A stretch of 64,000 nucleotides of DNA from Zantedeschia hybrid cultivar (Eukaryota > Streptophyta > Magnoliopsida > Alismatales > Araceae): positions 23,178,729-23,242,728 of the forward strand of contig JARZZO010000013.1 of assembly GCA_030544215.1 (NCBI GenBank), written 5' to 3'. Numbering within the stretch: position 1 is the stretch's first letter; each line of letters opens with the position of its first letter. Positions 21,400 to 31,409 of this stretch are shown piece after piece. Position numbers and translations under genes: made by a program. The notes under the pieces are model-generated. The model was given only the letters and a program-made list of their open reading frames with translations, did no database searches and was not told the origin of the DNA.

Positions 21400-21990
21400 C
21401 TCCCACTAATTTTCGACGAACTGTATAACCTTCAGATATACAGAACGGGAGACGCCGACTGTCGGCGTCTCCTAGTGGGGATCAGAATCTCCAAGTATCA
21501 CAGCATGACCTCGGGTAAACACATAGTATCATACTACTATCTCAGAGCAATCATCTCATGATAATTGCAACTCCTTGCAATATCCGATCGTACTTCGGCT
21601 CCCAAGTTTAATGGTCCTGGGTAAATACAGTAGACCATTATCCCCGGTCTAAGCTTTACCATCAATACGCGACAGAGTAAAGTAGAAATATAGTTCCCGG
21701 GTAAACACGTGGATGACTATATCGTTCCTCTACTCTTATCTAAAGGCATCTAATGCCATGATCAACAGTCCTCTCATCAGTTAATGGCAGACCTCGGGTA
21801 AACACATAGTATCTGCCACCACCAAATTAAGTTCTATTAATCATATTGAGGGAGAGCCACGCGGTACATTCTCAATGACTCGCACTACGGCTTAGAGTTT
21901 GTAACGAAGGTTTTACTTATTTAGTTTGGTCTCATCCTAGGTGATAGTATTAAATATATCGAATATATTTATTAATACTAATAACCTAGC
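21400..21990 (-). other. Structured leader module of copia 2
   Basis: Contains CTGTATA/TATACAG (21421-21443); a 25-bp near-perfect palindrome GGAGACGCCGAC/GTCGGCGTCTCC (21448-21472); four hairpins with loops related to CCTCGGGTAAACACATAGTA: 21503-21534 (one stem mismatch), 21609-21640 (TAATGGTC/GACCATTA), 21688-21722 (ATATAGT/ACTATAT) and 21785-21818 (TGGCAGA/TCTGCCA); GGCAT/ATGCC near 21744; and a closing foldback CTAGGT/ACCTAG at about 21937-21989. Loops agree between sites while stems do not. Confidence 0.8.
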
Positions 21991-23629
21991 AAATATAAAG
22001 TACATGCATTACATACATGTCATTAGTGTGGTCATGGACGGCACTGCGGTTTGACTTGAGCCAGACAGTCAAACGCACACACATACACAATATAACAACT
22101 TATATCATGAGTCTGCTAACCCATAAATGCAATGAACTCCTTCATTTTCATCTGGTCGGCAGTTGTGGATCATCCTCGCTCCGTGCGCATCCGCCTCGAG
22201 TAAATTACATCGCAATTCTCAATTACATGATAATTTAAATGCGGAAGCCTTATGGCGATTACATCGAGGAGGAAGATAGAAGTACAATTGAATATGAGAG
22301 GGAGAGGTTCGCAGACCTCTATTTATTAATGCACAATAAACCACACAATCACATTCCACATCCACAATTAATGCTCGTCCATGACCACCATGTGTTTTAG
22401 TTAAACAAACCACACATGAATTGCGCATCAAATGGCTAAATAAAATTTTCAAAAATAATATTAATTTTGGTTTCATAAAACCAGGGACCAAACAAAATTT
22501 GGATTTAAGATTTTTCGAAAAAATTTCATTAAGACTAAGCATGCCAATTTAAATCTAATTTAAATAAGCAAACCAATGCACATCATAAAAATAATTGTAC
22601 AATGACTACAAATTGAAAATTTTATAATATTCCATGCCCTTGAATTATTAATGGCATTAAATTTGAGTTTAACAATTAAATCAACTTCATTTAATGTCAT
22701 TTATTCTAACATTTAGAATAAAAAGAAAATATTAACAACAATTGTTAATGTTATCCCATAATCATATTTATATGCCATAATCATTTTAAAAAAAAAACAG
22801 AATATGATTAAATGAAAAATCTCATTTTAAATTTAAACCAAATTATGTAATTTAAAATGGCATTTTAAATGGGATAATATGGGGTTTTTCCCCTTTTAAA
22901 AAAAAATAAAAGGGGCCTGGCGAACCGGGCCGGTCCGGTCACTGGACCGGGCCCAACCGGCGCTCAGACCAAGCCCATACCCGCCCCAAGGGGCGGGCTG
23001 GCCCGGTCGGGCGCCGGTTGGGCCCGGGCCCAGGGCTCGGCCCGGCCCGGCCCGCCCCCCTTTCCTTCCCTGCCCGACGCAACTAGGGAAACCCTAGCTG
23101 CGCCGCAGGGAAGAAAGGGGGCGGCCCCCAGCCGCCACCGGCCTGCCCCGCAGGTGGCGGCCGGCGGGGGCCGGCACCGGGGTGGCCCCCCCCGGCGGCC
23201 AGGGGTCCCGGCGACGGCGCCGGTGGCCCTAGCAGCCGGCGGTCACCCCAAAAACCCCCCCTTTTTCAAAAAAATTCCGAAACCTCCCCCCCCCCCCCTT
23301 CTCTACATATTCCGGGAGAAATAGGAGAGGAGGAAGACCGGCCATGGTACTCCGTCGATTGAAGACCCCCATGGGTGGTGTTCCCATGCTCCGGTGAGGC
23401 ATCCCCAACCTTTGGGGTGCTCCTAAACCTGCCGGTCCACGTCTGTTCTTCGTTGAACGAAGAACATGAAAAAGGGTACACAAAAAAAATGATTTTTGAT
23501 GCATAAAATAATTTTAATTCACAGAGTTCATCACATGAACGCTTTGCATGTAATTAAAATTAAAATTGGGCATGGAATCAAATTATAAAATTATAAAATA
23601 TGAAGATCGAAACGGCGAAAACACAGTGG
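21991..23629 (-). other. Remaining leader of copia 2
   Basis: No gene seen. AT-rich leader to about 22900, then a GC-rich block (22910-23240) with repeated CCGGGCC-type palindromes, a run of C (about 23286-23298) and a block matching the A1 leader at 1-200. Confidence 0.6.
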
Positions 23630-23647
23630 AACCTGTCTCTGATACCA
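23630..23647 (-). other. Primer-binding site, initiator tRNA-Met (copia 2)
   Basis: Matches the initiator tRNA-Met 3' end in 17 of 18 bases (T instead of G at 23636). One base from LTR A2. Confidence 0.9.
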
Positions 23648-23648
23648 C

Positions 23649-25199
23649 TGTTGGGATCGCTGTGTCGGGATCCGATCCTAAAACGCAGCGGAATAAAATT
23701 TTCGGGACCGGATCTGTCCCGTTTCGGTCGTTGAAACTAAACCGGTATAAATCGAATTTACCTTGCGCGGATTCGAATCCGCGTCCGTTTTCCAGTTCCG
23801 TCGGAGCGATGCCGCAAGTCGCGTAGATGCCCGACCTCTAGCGGTATCCACACAGTTCTCCTCGCGATGGATCGTCCTCGCTTCCTCGCTCGCTGCGGCG
23901 CTCGAAGATCCCGTCTGACTGCGCGTGATCCGCCGCGACATGCGGATTCGAAATCCCCGTCGAACGGGAAGTGGAGCAGTTGGGAACGGCACGCCCATAG
24001 GAGAGAGAAAGTGGGAAGAATGAATGACGGCTAGGTCAGGGTTGTTGGCCTAGGACGGAGAATCCGTTCTTTTATAAGAAGTCAGTTTGCGGTTTTTCAT
24101 AAAAACCCAGACTTATCCGAAATCCTGTCGGATTATCCATCGACTTGAAAACCATTTGCGTGTGACCCTCTAGGCCCAACTACCAGTCCAGTTAATAGCC
24201 CATTAAGTCCAGTAACCCTTTACTGACCCACTGAATTAATTAATATCCTTATATTCAATTAATCAGCCGAATTTAATGTCCCACAATAAATTCGGACGGA
24301 CTGCCGATCACGTTGGATGCCAAGCAACATCGCGTGATCCTGGATGGCACTGGGGTTATCGCAACCCTCTATTAGAACCTTTCTGTCATCGGTTAGCGCG
24401 CGGATGTAATCCTTCATCCGTGCAATGTTCCCGAATCGACCTAGGGCATGGTTTACTGTTAAACCCTATTTGGTCGATTCACTTGAATCAGATGCCGCTA
24501 ATCTGAATCCGATAACTCTTTATCGATTACAAAGTCCGCCCTGGCCAGGGACTTTAAGCGCATCATTCCCAGAACATTCTCTCTCAAACAACCGAGAGCG
24601 GATGATCCCGTATTGAACACACAATTACCTTCGAGGGCATTTCCCTGAACCCGATCGCTTGACTTATTGATAACCTATGGTTAGGGATTCGTTCGTCAAG
24701 GTCAAAGCTTAGGAACCTACCAACAAGGTATCCTTGGAGTCTCAGGTCCAAGGATCATCCACGCAACCGTGACAATTGAATCGAGCTGGTTAACAGTGAG
24801 GTGATTACCATCCAGCGATTCATAGTCGGATCAGTTCAGTGAACTCATTCACCAATGAGCACCTATAGGTTCAGCATAGTGTCTCCACACAAGTGACTTA
24901 TGGGATTAGTCACCCTCATCATATGAGCTTAAGTAACCTATACTAGTCTATCCGGATGTTCGATGTCCTATCTCAAACATCCTATGACTAGGAACAATTA
25001 AGAACATGTGTTTATAAGTCTTCGGTCCCGTAATTATGATCTCATCATAATCCGAAGACTATTGCACATGTTCATGAACTTCATCGTGATACGATAAACA
25101 CAGATCGAATTAATTACACACAATGAATTATTGTCATTTATTAATAATCTGAATATGTACATAGTATCGGATTGGCTTTGAGACCATCTAATACTAACA
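23649..25199 (-). mobile_element. 5' LTR of copia 2 (type A, 1551 bp)
   Basis: Near-identical to LTR A1, with the same ends TGTTGGGATC and CTAATACTAACA. It carries the cloverleaf (24864-24942) and the 44-nt hairpin (25017-25060). That hairpin's outer stem differs from A1 by one compensated pair: AGTCTTCGG/CCGAAGACT against AGTCTTTGG/CCAAAGACT. Confidence 0.92.
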
Positions 25200-25814
25200 G
25201 TAACCTCTACTGACCATCAATGCCTCAAATTCTCTTATAAAGGCTGGATTGTCAAAGTCATAAGCATGCCTATCCTAGCTGCCACTCATACCTTCATTGT
25301 CCACCCAACTCCTAATCCAAAACCAGTTCAAAAACCCATATTTTCTCTGTTGGAAACTTACCTGCCATCAACTGACCCACTGAAATGTCCACAATATCTC
25401 CTCATATCTCTTAGATGTAATAAGCGGAGTAAGGTTATGGACACCCGGGATGGCGCATCATGATGAAAATAAAATATCAACCTGGAAAAAGATTAGGAAC
25501 ACAATTACAAGGGAGGCTCAAGCTCGTAAAGGATAGAAGAATCGTGCCAGGAAGTGGTGTGGGCTATAGGCCAAAGAAGGTGAGGCATGAGATGGTCCAA
25601 CAGGAAGAAGATGAAGGAGGGAACAAAGTATAAAAGGCCATGGTGACACCGTGCGAGGAAAATTAGAAACCCCTAACCTGAACATTGTTCACTCATTTTA
25701 TCAAGAGACCTGTTATCCAGCATGGAGGTGACAACATAGTCATGGTCACTTCATGTTTTGATTTGCATGATGTATATGGAAGAGAGCTAACTAGACATTG
25801 TGCATCGCTGCTTA
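25200..25814 (+). pseudogene. Degenerate coding remnant with a G-patch-like motif
   Basis: Plus-strand frames broken by stops. Around 25455-25590 one reads 'KIKYQPGKRLG', 'QGRLKLV' and 'GVGYRPKK', which resembles the G-patch-like segment found in some plant Ty3/gypsy (Tat/Ogre-type) polyproteins. Nothing else is recognisable. It is the left flank of the hAT MITE. Confidence 0.35.
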
Positions 25815-25822
25815 CTTACCAG

Positions 25823-26254
25823 TAGGGGTGGAAGTAGGTCAGGCCAAGCTAGGCTTTGCAAAAAAAGTCCAGGCCTACATGGCGAAGGCTCAGCCTGGGC
25901 CTGGCCTGTTGGCCTACTGTAGGCCAAAAAAGAGGCATGGCTGGCCTGTTTAGAAAAATCACTAGGGCTGGCCTGGCCTGTTGGCCTATTAAGGTCTATC
26001 AGGAAATAGGCCAAAAATATGCCTTGGCCTGAAAGGCCAAAAATAGGCCTCGGCCTACAAGGTATTTATAGTTTCCTTGTAAGGAAAATATGTAAACAGG
26101 CCGACCAGCAGGCCTATAAAACAGGCTTTTGAAAAATAGGCCTATATGAAGGCCTTGGCCTGGCCTAAATTGCTAAACAAGCCAGGCCAAGCCAATTTAA
26201 CAGCAGGCTAGGCTGTAGGCCCCTGATAGGCCGCATGGCCTACTTCCACCCCTA
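25823..26254. mobile_element. hAT-type MITE, 432 bp
   Basis: 16-bp perfect terminal inverted repeats TAGGGGTGGAAGTAGG, flanked by an 8-bp TSD CTTACCAG (25815-25822 and 26255-26262). TIR start and 8-bp TSD are typical of hAT elements. It has no coding capacity. The interior is packed with GGCCT/AGGCC motifs that would fold on themselves. Confidence 0.93.
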
Positions 26255-26265
26255 CTTACCAGTCT

Positions 26266-26646
26266 TTGGAGGCTCTACGGCCTCTGAAAAGAAGGAAGTT
26301 TCACAATCTTAAGTGCGAGTGGTACCGGTGGTTTGATATGTGGGACTTGTATATTGCTCTAAACTGGTTATTCCTCCACCCCACAAAGCTTAAGTGGCCG
26401 CCATTGGTGGAGAAGCTGATTGAAGGACCAAGCTTTATTATCAATAAAAGAATTTTGCTGGATGAAGAAACTGATGAAAGGAAACCTGATGACCCCGATG
26501 AAGAAGGATTGACCGTGGACTATCTTTGGCTGGCCACCTATCCCTCCCATGTTTTTGCTCTCCACATCCTATTCAAAACATTGTTGTTCACCCCTACTTG
26601 GATCAGAATGATCGCCGAAGATATCCCAAGGCACCGCCCATTATGA
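26266..26646 (+). CDS. Unrecognised ORF, 126 codons
   Basis: An uninterrupted frame beginning just after the MITE TSD. Visible traits: a basic start ('RPLKRRKFH'), aromatic-rich 'WYRWFDMWDLYIALNWLF', an acidic middle, then 'DYLWLATYPSHVFALHILF'. I do not recognise the family. Surrounding sequence is degenerate, so it may be a surviving exon or piece of a transposon or endogenous pararetrovirus protein; that is a guess. The frame may extend left of the MITE. Confidence 0.35.
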   Translation: MEALRPLKRRKFHNLKCEWYRWFDMWDLYIALNWLFLHPTKLKWPPLVEKLIEGPSFIINKRILLDEETDERKPDDPDEEGLTVDYLWLATYPSHVFALHILFKTLLFTPTWIRMIAEDIPRHRPL

Positions 26647-27278
26647 TTACTCTCTCACCACCATACTTTCTCCTTTGAGTTTTTCTCAATTCCGAGGAGA
26701 TCTATGATAGAATATGGGACATTTTGCTACATGATCCCCCAAATCCTCTAGCCATGGTGCCGTTCTCCCTTCCATCTTTTCCTACTCTATCTCTCCTCCA
26801 AGTTCACTTATGTTCATGATTAATGAAAATCTAAAAAAGAACGTTAATTTCTCAACCTCCTCCCGACATCATTGAGGAGACCGCCTATTTCTCGTCCGAG
26901 TGTGCACCGCCATGCGGGTCACTCATGCGAGATTCTCTTCTAGATCTACTCTGCTCCTCTTCTTAGGGGAATCCACCTGTATCCAATTTATATCCCATGA
27001 TTTTATCCTTCTTCGTCCTCTTTAGGTCAGGATAGGGAGTCTATGTCTAGAGAGTCTAGTGAAGTTAGGTCTAGGCAAATCAGGGAGTCTATAGGAAATC
27101 CAAAGGTAGGTGTATTCCAAATAGATACCTCCAAGAGCTAGCTTTTAAGTGCCATTCTTATTCACAAATCCCTCGGCTTTTAGAAAATCCTATCCAGGTG
27201 CCAGAAGAATGTGAAGTAGATGAGTATATCAATTATGGTTATGTGGTGTATGAGTTGCTAGATAAGAAAGACCCCATG
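26647..27278 (+). other. Degenerate sequence left of gypsy C
   Basis: No intact gene. A broken plus-strand frame at about 27125-27275 reads 'LAFKCHSYSQIPRLLENP' and then an acidic stretch, looking like part of a former protein of unknown family. The last five bases (CCATG, 27274-27278) would be one half of the TSD of gypsy C; the other half is lost. Confidence 0.35.
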
Positions 27279-27548
27279 TGTAAGGACCTACAAAATTACA
27301 GTTACATGCCAACATATACATAATTATGAAAAATGGTATATTAGTAAATATCGAAAAAGTATAAATGCAATATGAAAAGTGCATGTCTTATAATGCAATA
27401 AATGATTTTTATAAGGTTATGTTAAGTTCGTAAAGCTTCTAGATGTGTCCTCAAATCACTAAAAAAGAGTTAAATTCGGTAAAGATGTGTTGAATGAGGG
27501 CATAAAGCCAATTATAGAGAATATAGGGACTAAAAGGATAAGGATACT

Positions 27549-29818
27549 TGTAAGGACTGAGGTTTTCGGATTCGGTTTTCGGGGTCGGACCCTGTAGTCC
27601 TGGCCCTAGTGGGGTCTGGAACTCTGTGTTGTTTCGCGTCGAGCCCGCGAGACGCGGTTTAAACGGCGTCCACCATGGCAGACGCGTTTCAGGTTCTGCC
27701 ACGTGGGTGCCACGTGGACTGACTTTGGGCCGCGAGCGTACGGCCCTGTCAGGTCGTCTGAACGGCGTCCGTGTGGGTCGACGCCTTTCAGACTGCGACT
27801 CTGGGTGTGTCAGAGTGCGGCCCTGACAAATTGTCTGAAAGGCGTCCGTGCATGTCGACGCGTTTTAGCCAGCCTCTGGTTAACCCCGCGAGCCCTCCCT
27901 CTTTCCCTCATTTTCTCCTTCTCCCTTTCTCTCTTTCCCTCCGGCGAACTCGGCGGCGATCCTCCTCCTCCCTCTTTTCCTCACACCATTTCGCCTATCC
28001 CTCCACTCCATCCTCTACCTGGCTCCTACCCCTACCACCTCCACTTCCACTGCGGCGTTCTACTCTCCGGACGGCGGCCGACGTCACGGTGGGGCTAGGA
28101 CGACCTCGGCGGTACCGGCGGCGGCGTGGGACGAGACAGGCGGACGGCTTGAAGCTCGGAGGCGTTCGAGTGTCCGGTAGGGTGACGTTCCCCATCGCAC
28201 TGTGTTTAAGATCACGTTTTCCTCAATATGCATGTGGTAGATCTTCGGTTTTGGGGGTTAGAATGAGCATGTTTAGGAATTCTATGGGGGTGTTTGCCTA
28301 TGAATTGTCTTGCTCTTCGTTTCCCTCCAGTTTGAATGATTTTCGGGGTTATTTGGAAGTGGGAAGGGAGCCCTCGGGTTTAGGGCGTTCCTGGTTCCTG
28401 GGCTTAAAAGACGTCGTGCATGGACGACGCCTTTTTGAAGGGCGTCGGGCCATCACGACGCCTTTTTAGACAGGATTTGACTGACAGACAGTCTGCCCGG
28501 TTGGAATTTCTGTAGCTGAAAGACGTCATGAGTAAACGACGCGTTTTTGAACGGCGTCGGGCATCCATGACGCGTTTTAACCACAGAAATACCCTGGTTA
28601 AGGCTTTGGGAATTCCGGATTTTCGTGTTGAAAGACGTCTGGGGATGTCGACGCCTTTTGAAAGGCGACCATGAGGGTCGACGCCTTTCAAGGCCAGATT
28701 CTGAAGACTGATTTATGTGAACCTGTACATGGAGCTTGAATGGCGTCGACCTCGGTCGACGCGATTCAAGACAGAATTCCACTAATTCATGCCAGTAAAA
28801 TGTGTTCATACTGTTAGATGATGGTTAGTGCATGTTTTAGTGTACCCGGTGGAGATGGATTCTTCATGACCGGATGGTGTCACATGTGTGTTATACGATC
28901 GCGGACTTTTTACGTGACCGGATCGTACAGTGCTGAGTTTTGGTGGTTTTGTGTTACTGTGGACCTGGAGTGACATTGTAGCGATTTATCACCCTGTGCT
29001 GGTGGGGGCGTGAGCACAGCGCCGGTGGGGGCGTGGGCGGGGTGACGCCTAGTGAGAGAGGGTCACCTGGTGAACCCCGGGGTCAGCTAGTACCGGTGTG
29101 GGAGTGGTACATTCGGAGAGTCACTCATGCTGAGGGAAGGGGTAGTCACCTGAGCCGGTTGGGCCGGAGTAGCGAGCGTGCTATCCGAGGGGCTACTCCT
29201 TGGTCTCAGCGGGTCGAGGTTTTTCCCACCGTTGTTTGTACGGTCGGCGAGTTCTATCGAGACGGCAGTTGTGGGTTTTCTAACGGTTGGCTTAGAATGT
29301 GCATGATTATTATATTTCGACCGCATGTGTTCTCACGTAGAGAATTAGATATCGTACCTGCCACTACACTTGTTACTTTTCTGATTAGCTGTACTTTACA
29401 CTTGTGGGTGTGCGTGTGGGCAGTGGGGATCGAAGGATCCCTACTGAGTCTTGTCTTGAGACTCACCCCTGCGGTTTTCAGGTGAGGACTCCCAGCAGAC
29501 TTAGTGCGGCGCGTGCGGCCGGGTGTAGTGTGTCTTCAGCGGTTATTCCGGGGTATGCCCCGATGTAGTTGTTAATTATCTTTGGCCTGTATGTTTAATT
29601 ATTTCCTTCTGTTGGAGAATGTAATTATTTGCTGTATCGAGTCGCATTGTAATAATTTTAATTCCTGCACTTTTATTTCAATTCAATGCGATGTAAATGT
29701 TTAGCTTAGTTTATTATTTATTTCCCAGACTTACTAGATCCTGGTTTGGTCCCAAAATTAATGATTCGGTACCCATTTAGTAATCGGATCCCCGATTATA
29801 GGGTGGCGGGTCGTTACA
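27549..29818 (+). mobile_element. Solo LTR-B, 2270 bp
   Basis: TGTAAGGACTGAGG to GGGTCGTTACA with a perfect 5-bp TSD ATACT (27544-27548 and 29819-29823). No internal region remains, so it formed by LTR-LTR recombination. Two clusters of short inverted repeats built on GGCGTC/GACGCC lie at about 27650-27870 and 28405-28775. A pyrimidine-rich then GC-rich stretch lies between (27890-28190). Confidence 0.95.
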
Positions 29819-29820
29819 AT

Positions 29821-29892
29821 ACTAGTATGAAAAAGGATAAGGAAACTAGTATGAAAAAGGATAAGGATACTAGTATGAAAAAGGATAAGGAA
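29821..29892 (+). repeat. Three tandem 24-bp repeats in LTR C
   Basis: Units begin ACTAGTATGAAAAAGG at 29821, 29845 and 29869, differing by one base. The LTR-B TSD falls at the start of the array. The 3' LTR copy (near 43195) has fewer, diverged units. Confidence 0.85.
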
Positions 29893-30004
29893 ACTGGTAA
29901 GGTTTCTTAGCCCCCAAGAAACCCATGCCACCTCACCAGCCACATGTCATCTCCATCTTAAAAGAGGGGAGACACATGTCCCCATCTTAAGGCATGCCAT
30001 CACC

Positions 30005-30012
30005 TATAAATA
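30005..30012 (+). promoter_or_regulatory. TATA box of LTR C
   Basis: TATAAATA preceded by CACC and followed by a G run, then an (AG)-rich tract at about 30070-30140. The position fits the U3/R border of a plus-strand LTR. The region just downstream is deleted in the 3' LTR copy. Confidence 0.65.
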
Positions 30013-31387
30013 GGGGGGTTACCCCTCCATTTCCCCCATCTCATCTTCTCCTCCTCCTTGCCCACGCCCAAGAGAGAAAGAGAGAGAGAAAGAGAAGAAG
30101 AGAGAAAGAGAGGAAGAGAGGAAGAGAGAGATATATAGAGCAAGAACGGGGATTGTTCGCGAGGATCTTTCGCACGCGTAGGAGGTTCCTGCTGTGTCCA
30201 AGAGAGCTTCTAGTTAAAGGCAAGTACATAGTCCCGTCTCCATAGTTATTTTCCTATCCCAAATGCCCTATTTTCAAACGTGCATTTTCGTACAAATTTA
30301 AGTAGTTGTTACTAAGTTGATATGCTATCGAAATGACATAAAAGCCTAAATGGACTTCCAACCCATGCCTAAATTCCATTCTCTAAGTCTCCCATGTTAA
30401 AATCAAATATGCTTATGGACGGTGCGACCTTAGGAGCTTACGCATCTGAATCATACAAGCATCCTTATAAGGTGGACATTAAGTAAAAGACGCAACCCGA
30501 GGCAAACGGGTAAATCTTGGCTACGGTTCTTCCGATCCAGGTGGAACAGGTGTGGGTCCCCCTGCTGTGCAGCGGAAGCGCCAATGGGCATTTACCTTAC
30601 TGTTGGCTGCATGTCATGTTAAACCTCCTCATGTTGTGGTTTGGATGTATGTTCGTTAAATAAGTGGAAAGATTCATACTATTCGTATGCTATATATATT
30701 ATGATATATGACTTCATGCTATACCATGATCTTTTAACTATGCCATGATGCCATGCCATGCCCCTATTATGTTTGTACTCATGCCATGCCATGATTCTAT
30801 GCCATAATCAAGTCAAACAATGCCATGATGATATGCATGATCAAGTCAAGCCACGCCATGATGCCATGCCATGGTCTTTATGTTTATACTCACGCCATGC
30901 CATGCTATGCCATGATCTTTCGACCATGGCATGATTTGCCATAAAGTTTACTGTGTTATATTCTATAATGACATGATTATATGGTATTATCATGTTTCTT
31001 TTTATAATTATATATGATAAGCCATATAGTGGTATCATGTGCTTCCTAAGTGAGATGAGACTTATCCTTACTCCCTAACATTTTTCAGACAGAGAGAAGT
31101 AAAGGTTAAGCTATGGGACTAGGAGATTTAGAGCTTGAAGATCGAGCTACTTCTTAATTGATGTAATATATGAATATGTTTAGAGATTCTGGGCAAGTAT
31201 TGTAATTTATGTCATTTGTTATTAGTGTTTAAATTTGTGGTTATGATGGTTGATTCATGGTGTTATAAATATATGTATGTGCTCACTCTAGAGTAAGTAT
31301 ATGTTTGGGTTGTTCCCACTGTAGCGCGCTTGCTGGTTCGAAGTAAGCCGGCATGACTGAACCGGGTCAGCGGGGCGTTACAGAGAA

Positions 31388-31399
31388 TGGTATCAGAGC
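31388..31399 (+). other. Primer-binding site, initiator tRNA-Met (gypsy C)
   Basis: TGGTATCAGAGC, five bases after the LTR end, on the plus strand. It shows the element runs left to right. Confidence 0.93.
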
Positions 31400-31409
31400 A
31401 AGGTTAAGG

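Larger units (their letters stand above)
17490..25199 (-). mobile_element. Copia element 2 (type A 5' LTR; 3' end fused to type G LTR)
   Basis: Element sense: LTR A2 25199-23649, PBS, leader, gag 21313-20429, pol 20428-17490. Compared with copia 1, about 125 bp between the end of pol and the 3' LTR are missing, including the PPT. The joined LTR is of a different type from its own 5' LTR. This is best read as recombination between neighbouring relatives, not an original insertion. Confidence 0.85.
27279..31382 (+). mobile_element. 5' LTR of gypsy C (about 1.83 kb plus nested LTR-B)
   Basis: TGTAAGGACC to GGGGCGTTACA, followed by GAGAA and the PBS. The beginning matches 42903-43351. Includes a 24-bp tandem repeat, a TATA box, a GA-rich tract and a CATGCC-rich tract (about 30690-30950). 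No gene in it. Confidence 0.92.

Noticed and set aside
25200..27278. Endogenous pararetrovirus origin for the unrecognised fragments
   Set aside because: No reverse transcriptase, movement or coat motif could be identified; the G-patch-like part fits plant gypsy elements at least as well. Left unassigned.
27771..28469. 232-codon open frame inside LTR-B
   Set aside because: Not preserved in the other LTR-B copies; it runs through pyrimidine-rich and palindromic LTR sequence.
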